This document shows positions 1 to 6,844 of a stretch of 8,488 nt of DNA, in pieces. The position numbers were made by a program, and so were the translations under genes. The stretch spans positions 1 to 8,488 of the forward strand of contig CAAGEF010000074.1 in the NCBI GenBank assembly GCA_900768805.1, written 5' to 3'. Under the pieces are notes generated by a model. That model did not search any database and was not told the DNA's origin. It saw nothing but the letters and a program-made list of their open reading frames with translations. How positions within the stretch are numbered: position 1 is the first letter of the stretch; each line of letters opens with the position of its first letter. Source of the stretch: Clostridia bacterium (GTDB taxonomy: Bacteria > Bacillota > Clostridia > TANB77 > CAG-508).

Positions 1-138
1 ATTATTTAAATCATTTTGATAAGATTTATTTGTTTTTGCCATATTATTAGAATTATTGCTAACTTTATTTCGCTTACTATTTTTTTTATCACTTTTTATA
101 TTTGCTTTACTTTGAATATTTTCATTCTTTTTTTCCAT
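1..138 (-). CDS. Partial N-terminus of a Lys/Asn-rich hypothetical protein (runs off the left edge)
   Basis: An open frame of 46 codons starts at ATG 138-136 and continues past the window edge without a stop. It begins 14 bases after the stop of the LCP-family gene and has a ribosome site (AGGTGAG, 7-base spacer), so it is very likely the next gene of the same operon. The visible part (MEKKNENIQSKANIKSDKKN...) is hydrophilic, rich in Lys, Asn and Ser, and has no membrane segment or known motif. Similar charged, low-complexity cytoplasmic leaders precede the membrane segment in many envelope proteins of low-GC Gram-positives, including the LCP protein just upstream. A second envelope or membrane-anchored protein is therefore possible, but the product cannot be identified from this fragment. 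Confidence 0.75.
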   Translation of the reverse strand, partial: MEKKNENIQSKANIKSDKKNSKRNKVSNNSNNMAKTNKSYQNDLNN

Positions 139-152
139 GCCTTTTCTCACCT

Positions 153-1658
153 TTATTGAATTTTATCTATTTTTGTATTTTTGTCTTCTGTAATTACTAT
201 ATTATTTACTTCTTGTGACGAAGTATTTACAACCTCGCTTTTTTTAGTATCTTCTGTTATTATATTAGTTCTTTCTTCTTTAGTGGATGTATTAGTATTA
301 GTATTGGTATTGGCAATAGTATTAATACTATTATTATTTGTATTAGAATTATCAATATTATTAGTTATTAAATTAGTTACACTTTCATTGTTTATTGTAT
401 TCTTTACTGTATTTTTAGCTTCATTATTTTCTAGTTCCTTTACAAAAATCTTATTATCTTCTTCCACTTTATTTGTATAACTAGGAATTTGGTTTATTAC
501 ATTATTCTCAACACTTTTATAAGTATTATTTCCTTTTTTGTTTGATTTTAGATTAGTAATTTTTATATTTTGCTTTGTAACTCTTTTATAATGATTTGCT
601 TTAAAATCAGCTTCTAACTCCAAATTTTCTACTAATTCATCAAATAAATTTCCTATTTCTTCATAATCAGGAACATAAAACCATAATTCGTTTATTAAAT
701 TGGATTTTCCAGGTAATTGTTTCATTGTTAAATTATTCTCTATATCTAATTCTAATCCAAAAGGAATATATGCTAATGCTTTAGATAGTGTAATATCTGT
801 TTCTAGATTATCAAATACAGCTGTAGCTATAGATTTAACCTTTGCTACATTATCAAAGCTTATTACTTGTTTTGCAAGAGTCTTTATAAATTCTCTTTGT
901 GTTCTCATTCTTCCATAATCATTATCTCCATAACTAGATGGATATGATGAACCATTATTATTATGTCTAAATCTCACAAGTTGTTCTGCCTGTTCACCAT
1001 TTAATGTTTGAACACCTGATTTTAAATGAATATGAAGATTTTGAGTAATGTCATCATAATCCATATCAATTGGTACATCAAATTCTACACCACCTATAGA
1101 ATTAACAACCTCTACTAATGCACTATTTTTTATTACTACATAATAATCTATTGTAACGCCTGTTAATTCTTCAACAGCACTTATTGTTTTTTCATAACCA
1201 TTTTGATACTTTGCATTGATTTTGTCATATCCATTTGCATTTATCTGATTTTTTCCAACATAAGTATCTCTAGGAATTGAAACCATAAATGCATTTTGGG
1301 TTTTAGGGTTATATGCTGCTAATATTATAGTATCAGTCAATTGTACTGATATATCTTCACTAACACCTAAAATTAAACAAAAAATAGGTTCTTGTTCTCC
1401 AACAAAATCAGTTACTATATTTAATGCAGCCTTTGTAATATTACCTTTAGATTTTAATAGATATGCACTGAAAACAGCAACTGATAAAATTAACCATATT
1501 ATAATTAATATTAAAAATATTTTTAATATCTTATGTTCTTTTTTTAAATTTTTTCTATCTTCTTCAGGATTGTTTTGTTTTTTTTCATAAGTATTATCTG
1601 CTCTACTTTTAGTAGAATTTTCCGATATATTATTCTTGAATTTTTTTGATTTCTTCAT
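153..1658 (-). CDS. LCP-family (LytR-CpsA-Psr) cell wall polymer ligase with a long Asn/Thr-rich tail
   Basis: This 501-residue protein is predicted to transfer undecaprenyl-phosphate-linked glycopolymers (teichoic acid or capsule type) onto peptidoglycan on the outer face of the membrane. Residues 1-44 are a Lys-rich cytoplasmic leader and 46-68 form one transmembrane helix. The LCP domain spans roughly 92-345. Family landmarks are visible: ILGVSED (96-102), LTDTIIL (107-113, the acidic DT pair), SIPRDTYV (127-134, the R-D pair) and RFRHNN (229-234) followed by DYGRMRTQREF (247-257), which carries the Arg residues that bind pyrophosphate. Residues about 366-501 are a low-complexity tail rich in Asn, Thr, Lys and Glu, including an NTNTNTNT run; this is well beyond the usual end of the domain. 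ATG 1658 has an AAAGAGG site and lies about 44 bases after the start predicted from the upstream promoter. The family call is firm; the polymer transferred is unknown. Confidence 0.93.
   Translation of the reverse strand: MKKSKKFKNNISENSTKSRADNTYEKKQNNPEEDRKNLKKEHKILKIFLILIIIWLILSVAVFSAYLLKSKGNITKAALNIVTDFVGEQEPIFCLILGVSEDISVQLTDTIILAAYNPKTQNAFMVSIPRDTYVGKNQINANGYDKINAKYQNGYEKTISAVEELTGVTIDYYVVIKNSALVEVVNSIGGVEFDVPIDMDYDDITQNLHIHLKSGVQTLNGEQAEQLVRFRHNNNGSSYPSSYGDNDYGRMRTQREFIKTLAKQVISFDNVAKVKSIATAVFDNLETDITLSKALAYIPFGLELDIENNLTMKQLPGKSNLINELWFYVPDYEEIGNLFDELVENLELEADFKANHYKRVTKQNIKITNLKSNKKGNNTYKSVENNVINQIPSYTNKVEEDNKIFVKELENNEAKNTVKNTINNESVTNLITNNIDNSNTNNNSINTIANTNTNTNTSTKEERTNIITEDTKKSEVVNTSSQEVNNIVITEDKNTKIDKIQ
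291..314 (-). repeat. Hexanucleotide tandem repeat encoding Asn-Thr pairs in the LCP tail
   Basis: Four consecutive 6-base units (plus-strand ATTAGT, ATTAGT, ATTGGT, ATTGGC) lie inside the LCP gene and encode the alternating Asn/Thr run around residues 449-456. Because the unit is a multiple of three, copy-number change would lengthen or shorten the extracellular tail without breaking the frame. Confidence 0.7.
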
Positions 1659-1708
1659 TTAAACCTCTTTAATAGTTTATGAATTATCAAGAATTTTATA
1701 TCTAAATA

Positions 1709-1737
1709 ATTTTACAATATTCAGCCAAATATTTCAA
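1709..1737 (-). promoter_or_regulatory. Predicted sigma-A-type promoter for the LCP gene
   Basis: On the minus strand, TTGAAA (1737-1732) and TAAAAT (1714-1709) are separated by exactly 17 bases; each matches five of six positions of the vegetative consensus. Transcription would start near 1702, giving a leader of about 44 bases before the ATG at 1658. The 96-base gap between the HopA1-like gene and the LCP gene, wide for this window, agrees with a new transcription unit starting here. I saw no clear terminator hairpin in the same gap, so readthrough from upstream may also contribute. Confidence 0.5.
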
Positions 1738-1754
1738 TATCTATCTATAAAATA

Positions 1755-2990
1755 CTATCTTGTTTCTGAAATATTAAAACAATACTTATTAGAATCTATA
1801 TCATATTTTTTACAAGTTCTTATAATTTCCTGTTTTATATTTTCTATAAATTTTTCATCATCTTCTAAAAATTTAATAGAAATATTTTTAATACAAAAAC
1901 TTAAATCCTCTTTTGTTATAGATATTGCATCTCCATTATCTAAATTGTTTATATCTATACCATTTTGGCAATCTTTGCAATACTCATCCAAAAGTTCTTC
2001 TAAAACTTCTTCAAACACTTCTGTTAGTTCTGATTCTTCTAAAAGTTCTAACTTTGGCAAATAATTTGAGTTTTCTCTTATTTTATCTATGATTGCATTT
2101 ATAATTTCATTTCTAAATTCATTATTATTTTTATTATTTTTTATCCATGAATTGATTACATTATTTATTGAAGTATATAAGTGTTCTACTCTAATAGAAT
2201 AAAAAGGATTTTCTCCTAACGGATTTTTTGGAGCTTCTCCATATCCAAGCCAAGAAGCTAATCTTCCTACTAATATTGATTGATTCTTTTGCCCTACAAT
2301 AAATTCTGGATTCTCGCGTTTTATCTCATTTAAGATTTTTATATAATTTACAATTACATAAGAATCTGCGGTTATTATTATAGAGTCAATTTTCTCACCT
2401 GTTTTATCTATTTTGAAACAATATGGTAATTCATATTCTATACATTTTTCTAAAAATTTCGCAGCCATTCCATATATATGTGAATTACTAATGTTTATAT
2501 ATAGATTATGCTCTAAATTTGGATCTCTATACTTTTTTATACTAATTAATTGAGAAGAAACATATTCCCAGTTAATATCCTCATTCTTGATCCAATAATA
2601 TGTTTTTAAAGTTTCTGTTATTTCTGAATCTTTTCCTTTATATTCGCTATATATTATTTTATCAACTTCTGCTTTTGTCTTAACATTAGGAATTCCTTCT
2701 AAAAATTCCCTCATTTTAGAAAAATCTTTTTTATATTTATCATTTTTTAAAAGATTAGAAAATCTCTTAAACGACATATCTATTATGTTCTTTTTCCATT
2801 CATTAAAAGCCATAGAATAAAAAACATCTCTTTCTTTTAAATCAATTTCTTCACTAGCTACTTTTTTTGTTAATTCATCTAAATAAACCTCTTTGTCTTT
2901 TGATTTTACATATAATTTTATTATTTTTTTCAAATTTTCTAAATTTTCAATAGGATTTTCTAATTTATTATATATATCTATTATTTTCAT
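1755..2990 (-). CDS. HopA1-like domain protein of unknown function (tentative)
   Basis: This 411-residue protein has no signal peptide or membrane helix and is probably cytosolic. I do not recognise it with certainty, but the order of central motifs resembles the HopA1 family. These are a strand with LYINIS (163-168), YCFKIDK (190-196), IDSIIITADS (201-210), a tract ending NPEF (227-230), WLGYGEAP (247-254) and PFYSIRVEHL (262-271). In HopA1 proteins the matching blocks are a YLN strand, a K-x-D strand, DSIVIY, GxEP and a SFxxLR block. HopA1 is a Pseudomonas type III effector; related domains occur in class V lanthipeptide clusters, where they are assigned to dehydration. Residues 1-140 are helical and charged. 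Residues 290-411 are acidic, with five Cys (338, 341, 366, 393, 404), and match nothing I know. ATG 2990 follows AAGGAG by 5 bases. It sits right behind a terminator hairpin, with no kinase or peptide gene visible beside it. Confidence 0.85.
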   Translation of the reverse strand: MKIIDIYNKLENPIENLENLKKIIKLYVKSKDKEVYLDELTKKVASEEIDLKERDVFYSMAFNEWKKNIIDMSFKRFSNLLKNDKYKKDFSKMREFLEGIPNVKTKAEVDKIIYSEYKGKDSEITETLKTYYWIKNEDINWEYVSSQLISIKKYRDPNLEHNLYINISNSHIYGMAAKFLEKCIEYELPYCFKIDKTGEKIDSIIITADSYVIVNYIKILNEIKRENPEFIVGQKNQSILVGRLASWLGYGEAPKNPLGENPFYSIRVEHLYTSINNVINSWIKNNKNNNEFRNEIINAIIDKIRENSNYLPKLELLEESELTEVFEEVLEELLDEYCKDCQNGIDINNLDNGDAISITKEDLSFCIKNISIKFLEDDEKFIENIKQEIIRTCKKYDIDSNKYCFNISETR

Positions 2991-3013
2991 ATTAACTCCT
3001 TATATACTTAAAA

Positions 3014-3060
3014 GAAAAGTGAATAATGAAGATTTTTTAAATATTCATTATTCACTTTCT
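3014..3060 (-). terminator. Rho-independent terminator after the propeller gene
   Basis: A 15-base-pair perfect stem (3016-3030 with 3044-3058, core GTGAATAATGAA) closes a 13-base loop. Read on the minus strand it is followed by a broken U-tract (CUUUUCUUUU). It lies 13 bases after the stop of the propeller gene, so it should end the transcript coming from 7714. On the plus strand the trailing sequence is not U-rich, so it is directional. Confidence 0.75.
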
Positions 3061-3071
3061 TAAGAAATCAT

Positions 3072-4478
3072 CTATTGTTTTTCTTCTGTAGTTGTTGTAT
3101 TTTCAACAGTAACATTTTGAACATTCTCTTTATCCTCAACTGCTGAATTTCCTTCTACATTTTCTGTTTTTTCTTCATATTTTAATTCATATAAAATTAT
3201 TTTATCAGCACCTTCTGAATTTATCATATTAATACTTGCAGAATTCTCATTACTATCCATAAAAATAACTTTATCATCCATTGTATTTAAGAAAGAAGAA
3301 TAATTATCTAATTCATAAATCATTTTATTATCGCTTCCATCTAAATTCATTGTATAAATTGCAATTTTATCTTTCGAATCACTAGTATAACTCATATAAT
3401 ATATTTTATTATTATTTATATTCATATTATATGCAATAACTTCATCTGAAACTAAAGCATTTTCAGTTCCATCTACTTTTACTTTATAAATTGCTTTTGT
3501 ATCATCAACATAATAGATATAATCGCCAACAATATTTACACTATATAATCTTTCTCCTGTTAATGATTTTTTATTAGAACCATCTCTATTCATTATATAT
3601 GTTTCATAAGATGTAGATTGTTTCTCATCACTGTTTTCCTTAGTTTCATCTTTCTTTTTTTCAATATTTAATATAATATAATCTTTTGTTACACCTAAAA
3701 AGCCTGTTCCATCATCATTCAATCTTGTTTTATTAGAACCATCTAAATTCATATAATAGATATTTGTATCTACACCTATATAATAAATTTTATCTTCTAT
3801 AACATATATTTCGTAACAATTATTATGAAATTCATTTGAATTTATAACTTCTAATTCTGTTCCATCTAATTTCATTCTATATATTTTATTATTTAATGTA
3901 TCTAGAGATTCTTCATCAAGTGATAATGTAGAACTTTTTTCTATTTCTTCATCACTAATTCCAATAAAATAAATATGATCTCCAACAACATTTAAACCAA
4001 GTACATCCCAATTATCTTTAACTAATTCTTTTTTATCAGTTCCATCTTTTTTAGATTTATATATTGAAATAGATGTACCATCTTCTGATGGAGCAACAAA
4101 GTAAATCCAACCACCTTGCTCTGCCGTATAACCATAATTTCTAATATTTGCTATTGAATTTCCTACATTATTTTTAAATAAAGAAATTCCTACATTATTA
4201 TCTTTATTTATATAAGATAATAGCAGTACTGCTATTAAAATTATAAAGAATATAGCAATAATAAATGGGATTAATTTGTTTTTTTTCTTATTCTCTTTCG
4301 ATTTAGTATTTTCAACTTTTTTTTCTTCATAAGAATTTTCCTTTGTTGTTGAAGAGTCTTTATCAACTATTTCTTCTTTGTTTTCATTTTCTAAATCCTC
4401 TAACAATTTTTTTTGACAGTCATCACAAATCTTTTTTTCACCTTCTGGTATTTCTTTACCACATTTTGTACAATTCAT
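3072..4478 (-). CDS. Membrane-anchored zinc-ribbon protein with a seven-repeat DUF5050-type beta-propeller
   Basis: This protein has 468 residues. Residues 1-21 form a cytoplasmic zinc ribbon (C3-x2-C6 and C18-x2-C21). They are followed by an acidic/basic linker and one transmembrane helix at about 69-90, which puts the rest outside the cell. The external part carries seven copies of a strand-turn unit of the form [IT]Y-x-M-x-x-DG[ST], with the turn at 145, 205, 246, 299, 336, 380 and 422 (the last degenerate, SEGA). Each is preceded by a strand of the type GDYIYYVDD. This is the DUF5050/TolB-like propeller pattern, and seven units suggest a complete seven-bladed ring. The tail from about 435 is Glu/Asn/Thr-rich and probably disordered. 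The ATG at 4478 follows GGGAGG by 5 bases, 31 bases after the glucosaminidase gene, so the two are cotranscribed. A role in ligand or glycan binding or wall-state sensing is inference only. Confidence 0.9.
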   Translation of the reverse strand: MNCTKCGKEIPEGEKKICDDCQKKLLEDLENENKEEIVDKDSSTTKENSYEEKKVENTKSKENKKKNKLIPFIIAIFFIILIAVLLLSYINKDNNVGISLFKNNVGNSIANIRNYGYTAEQGGWIYFVAPSEDGTSISIYKSKKDGTDKKELVKDNWDVLGLNVVGDHIYFIGISDEEIEKSSTLSLDEESLDTLNNKIYRMKLDGTELEVINSNEFHNNCYEIYVIEDKIYYIGVDTNIYYMNLDGSNKTRLNDDGTGFLGVTKDYIILNIEKKKDETKENSDEKQSTSYETYIMNRDGSNKKSLTGERLYSVNIVGDYIYYVDDTKAIYKVKVDGTENALVSDEVIAYNMNINNNKIYYMSYTSDSKDKIAIYTMNLDGSDNKMIYELDNYSSFLNTMDDKVIFMDSNENSASINMINSEGADKIILYELKYEEKTENVEGNSAVEDKENVQNVTVENTTTTEEKQ

Positions 4479-4509
4479 AATATCCTCCCTTATTAATATA
4501 ATAATATAC

Positions 4510-6168
4510 TTATTTTATGTAATCAGTTGCAACATATCCATAAGCACCTGTTGCTTCACATACAATCAAACTCCAGTAATGATTATCAATTTTTTCATCT
4601 ACTGTATTTATAACCTTTACAGTTGCACCGTTTTCTAGTGTAGTAATTTTAGATGCTTTGGTTGATGGAGAAGTTCTTACTATTAGATTAGAATTAACAG
4701 AAACTTTCTTTTCTTCATACTCTGTTTTTATATTATTTTTTGTAGTATCGGGCCTAGAACAAACTTCTTTGGGCATATTTTCATATAATGGTATAGTAAA
4801 TACATATGTATTTTTTAAATTGCTATCCATACTTATATATGTTTTTCTTAAAGTAGTTCCTTCTGATTGAGCGGCCAAAATATTTTGCATATACTGGTGT
4901 GAATATAATTTTTCTGTTCCAACAACATTAAATTTTTGATAATATAATGTATTTTGCTTTTTACCTATATATCCTTCTGCAATTATTTTTACACCACCTG
5001 TAATAGAGGCAGCTTTAGAATTCCAACCTTGAGAATTTGCATAAGATAATCCATTTTTTATTATAGTTTGTTTATTATTTCCAAAAGCATTTATATTAAA
5101 TAAATTATATATTCCAACATAATTGCCATCTTGACCTTGGCCAGTAACTAATGGAGATGTACCAGAACCTTGTTCTTGAGTTATTCTGGCCAGTAAATAT
5201 AGAGGATTTACTTTATAGGTATTTGAAGCATTTAAAATTGCATTAATGCATTCATCATCTAAATATGACACTGCAGAAGCAGAGTTTCTAACACAATTTG
5301 CTAAATTACTTTCTTCTCCAGAAACAGATATCGATATATCTTTTTTTCCTGTTATATAATTTAAAATATTAACAACATCTATAATAGAAGGTTCACCAGA
5401 ACCTTGAAGTTTTCCAGCCATTTTTGCATCAGAATCTAATTCTTTTTTTCCGGTTATATTATTTAATATTGTTACAACATCTATAATATTAACCATTCCA
5501 TCTTTAGTAACATCACCTTTAGTTATTACTGTATATGTTTTATTATCTATTGTAATTTTAGAACTAGTAGGAATATTACCTTCCTTAATTTCTGTTCCAT
5601 CAGCCTTTTTTATTATTGAATTTGGGTATTTTTCTTTAATTATTGCATAATTTATACTAGGAACTATTTCCAAATTAGTTGCTTCTATTTTCAAATCAGT
5701 TGTAGAAGAAACTGTTGAATTATCTATATATGACAGATCCATAAATTGAAAAATATCACTCTCATTTACAGAATTTCTAGGATCCATCATATATTTTATA
5801 GCAGTTTCAGAAGCACAATACCAGTTTTCAGAATCATATACTTTAGTTCCACAAATTGGACAAATCCACATTCCTGCATATTTCGTATTATTAGCAGGAG
5901 ATAAATTTCTTGGACTTTTTCCATGTCCTTGACATTCGTTCATTACTACATCATTAAAATCTAGTCCTGTATATTCTATTTGAAATTTCCAAGAAGGATG
6001 AGCTTTTTGTAAATTTTGTATTAATACTTTTATTCCTGGATATTTTGCTTCATCTATAGAATTTATATCACTACTAATATTACCTGCATAAATTGTATTT
6101 ACTTTTAATATTAAAATTATTGAAATTATTAAAGAAAGTATGATTTTTCTTTTTTTAATCAATTTCAA
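4510..6168 (-). CDS. Secreted GH73-like beta-N-acetylglucosaminidase with dockerin-like insert and SH3b domain
   Basis: This 552-residue exported protein is predicted to cleave the peptidoglycan glycan chain. Residues 1-28 form a signal peptide (KKRK, a hydrophobic core, then a site after YA). Residues 43-148 match the N-terminal region of clostridial glucosaminidase proteins, including HPSWKFQIEYTGLD (57-70), WYCASE (116-121) and YMMDPRNSVN (126-135). Residues 218-276 hold two dockerin-like repeats. The catalytic part is about 290-435: ARITQEQGSG (327-336, probable catalytic Glu332), YNLFNINAFG (354-363) and HQYMQNI (424-430). Residues 487-552 are a bacterial SH3 domain, likely wall-binding. 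C79-x2-H82 and C103-x2-C106 could bind a metal. The start is TTG at 6168 (or TTG at 6162); no ATG lies between the strong AAAGGAGG site and the hydrophobic core. It follows the broken ligase by 24 bases. Confidence 0.9.
   Translation of the reverse strand: MKLIKKRKIILSLIISIILILKVNTIYAGNISSDINSIDEAKYPGIKVLIQNLQKAHPSWKFQIEYTGLDFNDVVMNECQGHGKSPRNLSPANNTKYAGMWICPICGTKVYDSENWYCASETAIKYMMDPRNSVNESDIFQFMDLSYIDNSTVSSTTDLKIEATNLEIVPSINYAIIKEKYPNSIIKKADGTEIKEGNIPTSSKITIDNKTYTVITKGDVTKDGMVNIIDVVTILNNITGKKELDSDAKMAGKLQGSGEPSIIDVVNILNYITGKKDISISVSGEESNLANCVRNSASAVSYLDDECINAILNASNTYKVNPLYLLARITQEQGSGTSPLVTGQGQDGNYVGIYNLFNINAFGNNKQTIIKNGLSYANSQGWNSKAASITGGVKIIAEGYIGKKQNTLYYQKFNVVGTEKLYSHQYMQNILAAQSEGTTLRKTYISMDSNLKNTYVFTIPLYENMPKEVCSRPDTTKNNIKTEYEEKKVSVNSNLIVRTSPSTKASKITTLENGATVKVINTVDEKIDNHYWSLIVCEATGAYGYVATDYIK
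5341..5488 (-). repeat. Direct repeat encoding the two dockerin-like segments
   Basis: Two 46-base copies (5341-5386 and 5443-5488) match at 40 of 46 positions and are 102 bases (34 codons) apart. They encode IIDVVTILNNITGKK and IIDVVNILNYITGKK. The first protein copy keeps the calcium-loop pattern D-x-T-x-D-G-x-x-N-x-x-D (D219, T221, D223, N227, D230). The second loop has lost most of these residues and keeps only the final Asp264. This marks an internal duplication inside the glucosaminidase gene, of the dockerin type I kind. Confidence 0.75.
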
Positions 6169-6172
6169 AGCT

Positions 6173-6180
6173 CCTCCTTT
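6173..6180 (-). promoter_or_regulatory. Strong ribosome binding site that fixes a TTG start
   Basis: AAAGGAGG on the minus strand lies between the stop of the ligase remnant and the signal peptide of the glucosaminidase. The spacer is 4 bases to TTG 6168 and 10 bases to the next in-frame TTG at 6162. No ATG is available before the hydrophobic core, so initiation at a TTG is the only sensible reading. Confidence 0.7.
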
Positions 6181-6192
6181 GTTTATTTTTAA

Positions 6193-6753
6193 TTAAGCAA
6201 GTTCTCTTTTTATTTCGAAATCTTTTATTTTCTTATATTTAGGAAGTTTACTGTTCACATCTTTAAGCAAAGCTACAACTTCCCCTTCCTCTAGATTTGT
6301 AACAAGTGCTACTTTTAAATAATTTTTATCTAAATATACAACAACTTTCGAGATATTTCCAAAAGCCATTATCATTTTTTCTATTTCTGATGGATAAATG
6401 TTTTTTCCAGTTGAAGTAGTTATAAGTCTCTTCTTTCTGCCAACTAAATGCAAGCTTCCAGAATTATCGAAATATCCTAAATCACCAGTTTTAAAATACC
6501 CATCTTCTGTAAATGATTTTTCATTTAATTGATCATTATTGTAATATCCAAGCATTACATTTTTACCTTTTACAACAATTTCTCCAATTCTAGAATCATT
6601 TCCTTCTATTATTTTAACCTTTTCACCAATTAAAACTTTTCCAACAGTATTCAATATATTATTATTATAACTATTCGAAGTAATTATAGGTCCACATTCT
6701 GTAAGTCCATATCCCTGAATTATAGTTATACCAACATTATCATAAAATTTCAT
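6193..6753 (-). CDS. C-terminal fragment of the broken acyl-CoA synthetase
   Basis: This 186-residue frame holds the later adenylation motifs (YGLTE, TGDLG, GRKKRLI, GKNIYPSEIE) and the small mobile domain, but not the ATP P-loop. Its first ATG at 6753 has no convincing ribosome site, and the homologous open frame continues upstream to 6879. The ATG is therefore simply an internal Met, equal to residue 321 of the repaired protein. On its own it should not be an active enzyme. Confidence 0.6.
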   Translation of the reverse strand: MKFYDNVGITIIQGYGLTECGPIITSNSYNNNILNTVGKVLIGEKVKIIEGNDSRIGEIVVKGKNVMLGYYNNDQLNEKSFTEDGYFKTGDLGYFDNSGSLHLVGRKKRLITTSTGKNIYPSEIEKMIMAFGNISKVVVYLDKNYLKVALVTNLEEGEVVALLKDVNSKLPKYKKIKDFEIKRELA

Positions 6754-6844
6754 TATGTTTTCTCTTAAATTTGTTCCACCAATTGAAATATAACGAAGTT
6801 TTCCTCCAAAGATTGAATGAAAATCTTTGAATATTTTTTGTCTT

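Noticed and set aside
181..480. Plus-strand open frame of 99 codons
   Set aside because: It is antisense to the low-complexity tail of the LCP gene; its Leu/Val/Ser repeats are the mirror of Asn/Thr/Lys codons, and it has no ribosome site.
700..918. Plus-strand open frame of 72 codons
   Set aside because: It lies entirely opposite the conserved LCP domain, shows no recognisable motif and has no ribosome site.
1659..1754. Terminator after the HopA1-like gene
   Set aside because: Only weak A/T pairings are present and none is followed by a proper U-tract.
4658..4870. Plus-strand open frame of 70 codons
   Set aside because: It is antisense to the SH3 and linker region of the glucosaminidase, and no promoter or ribosome site supports it.
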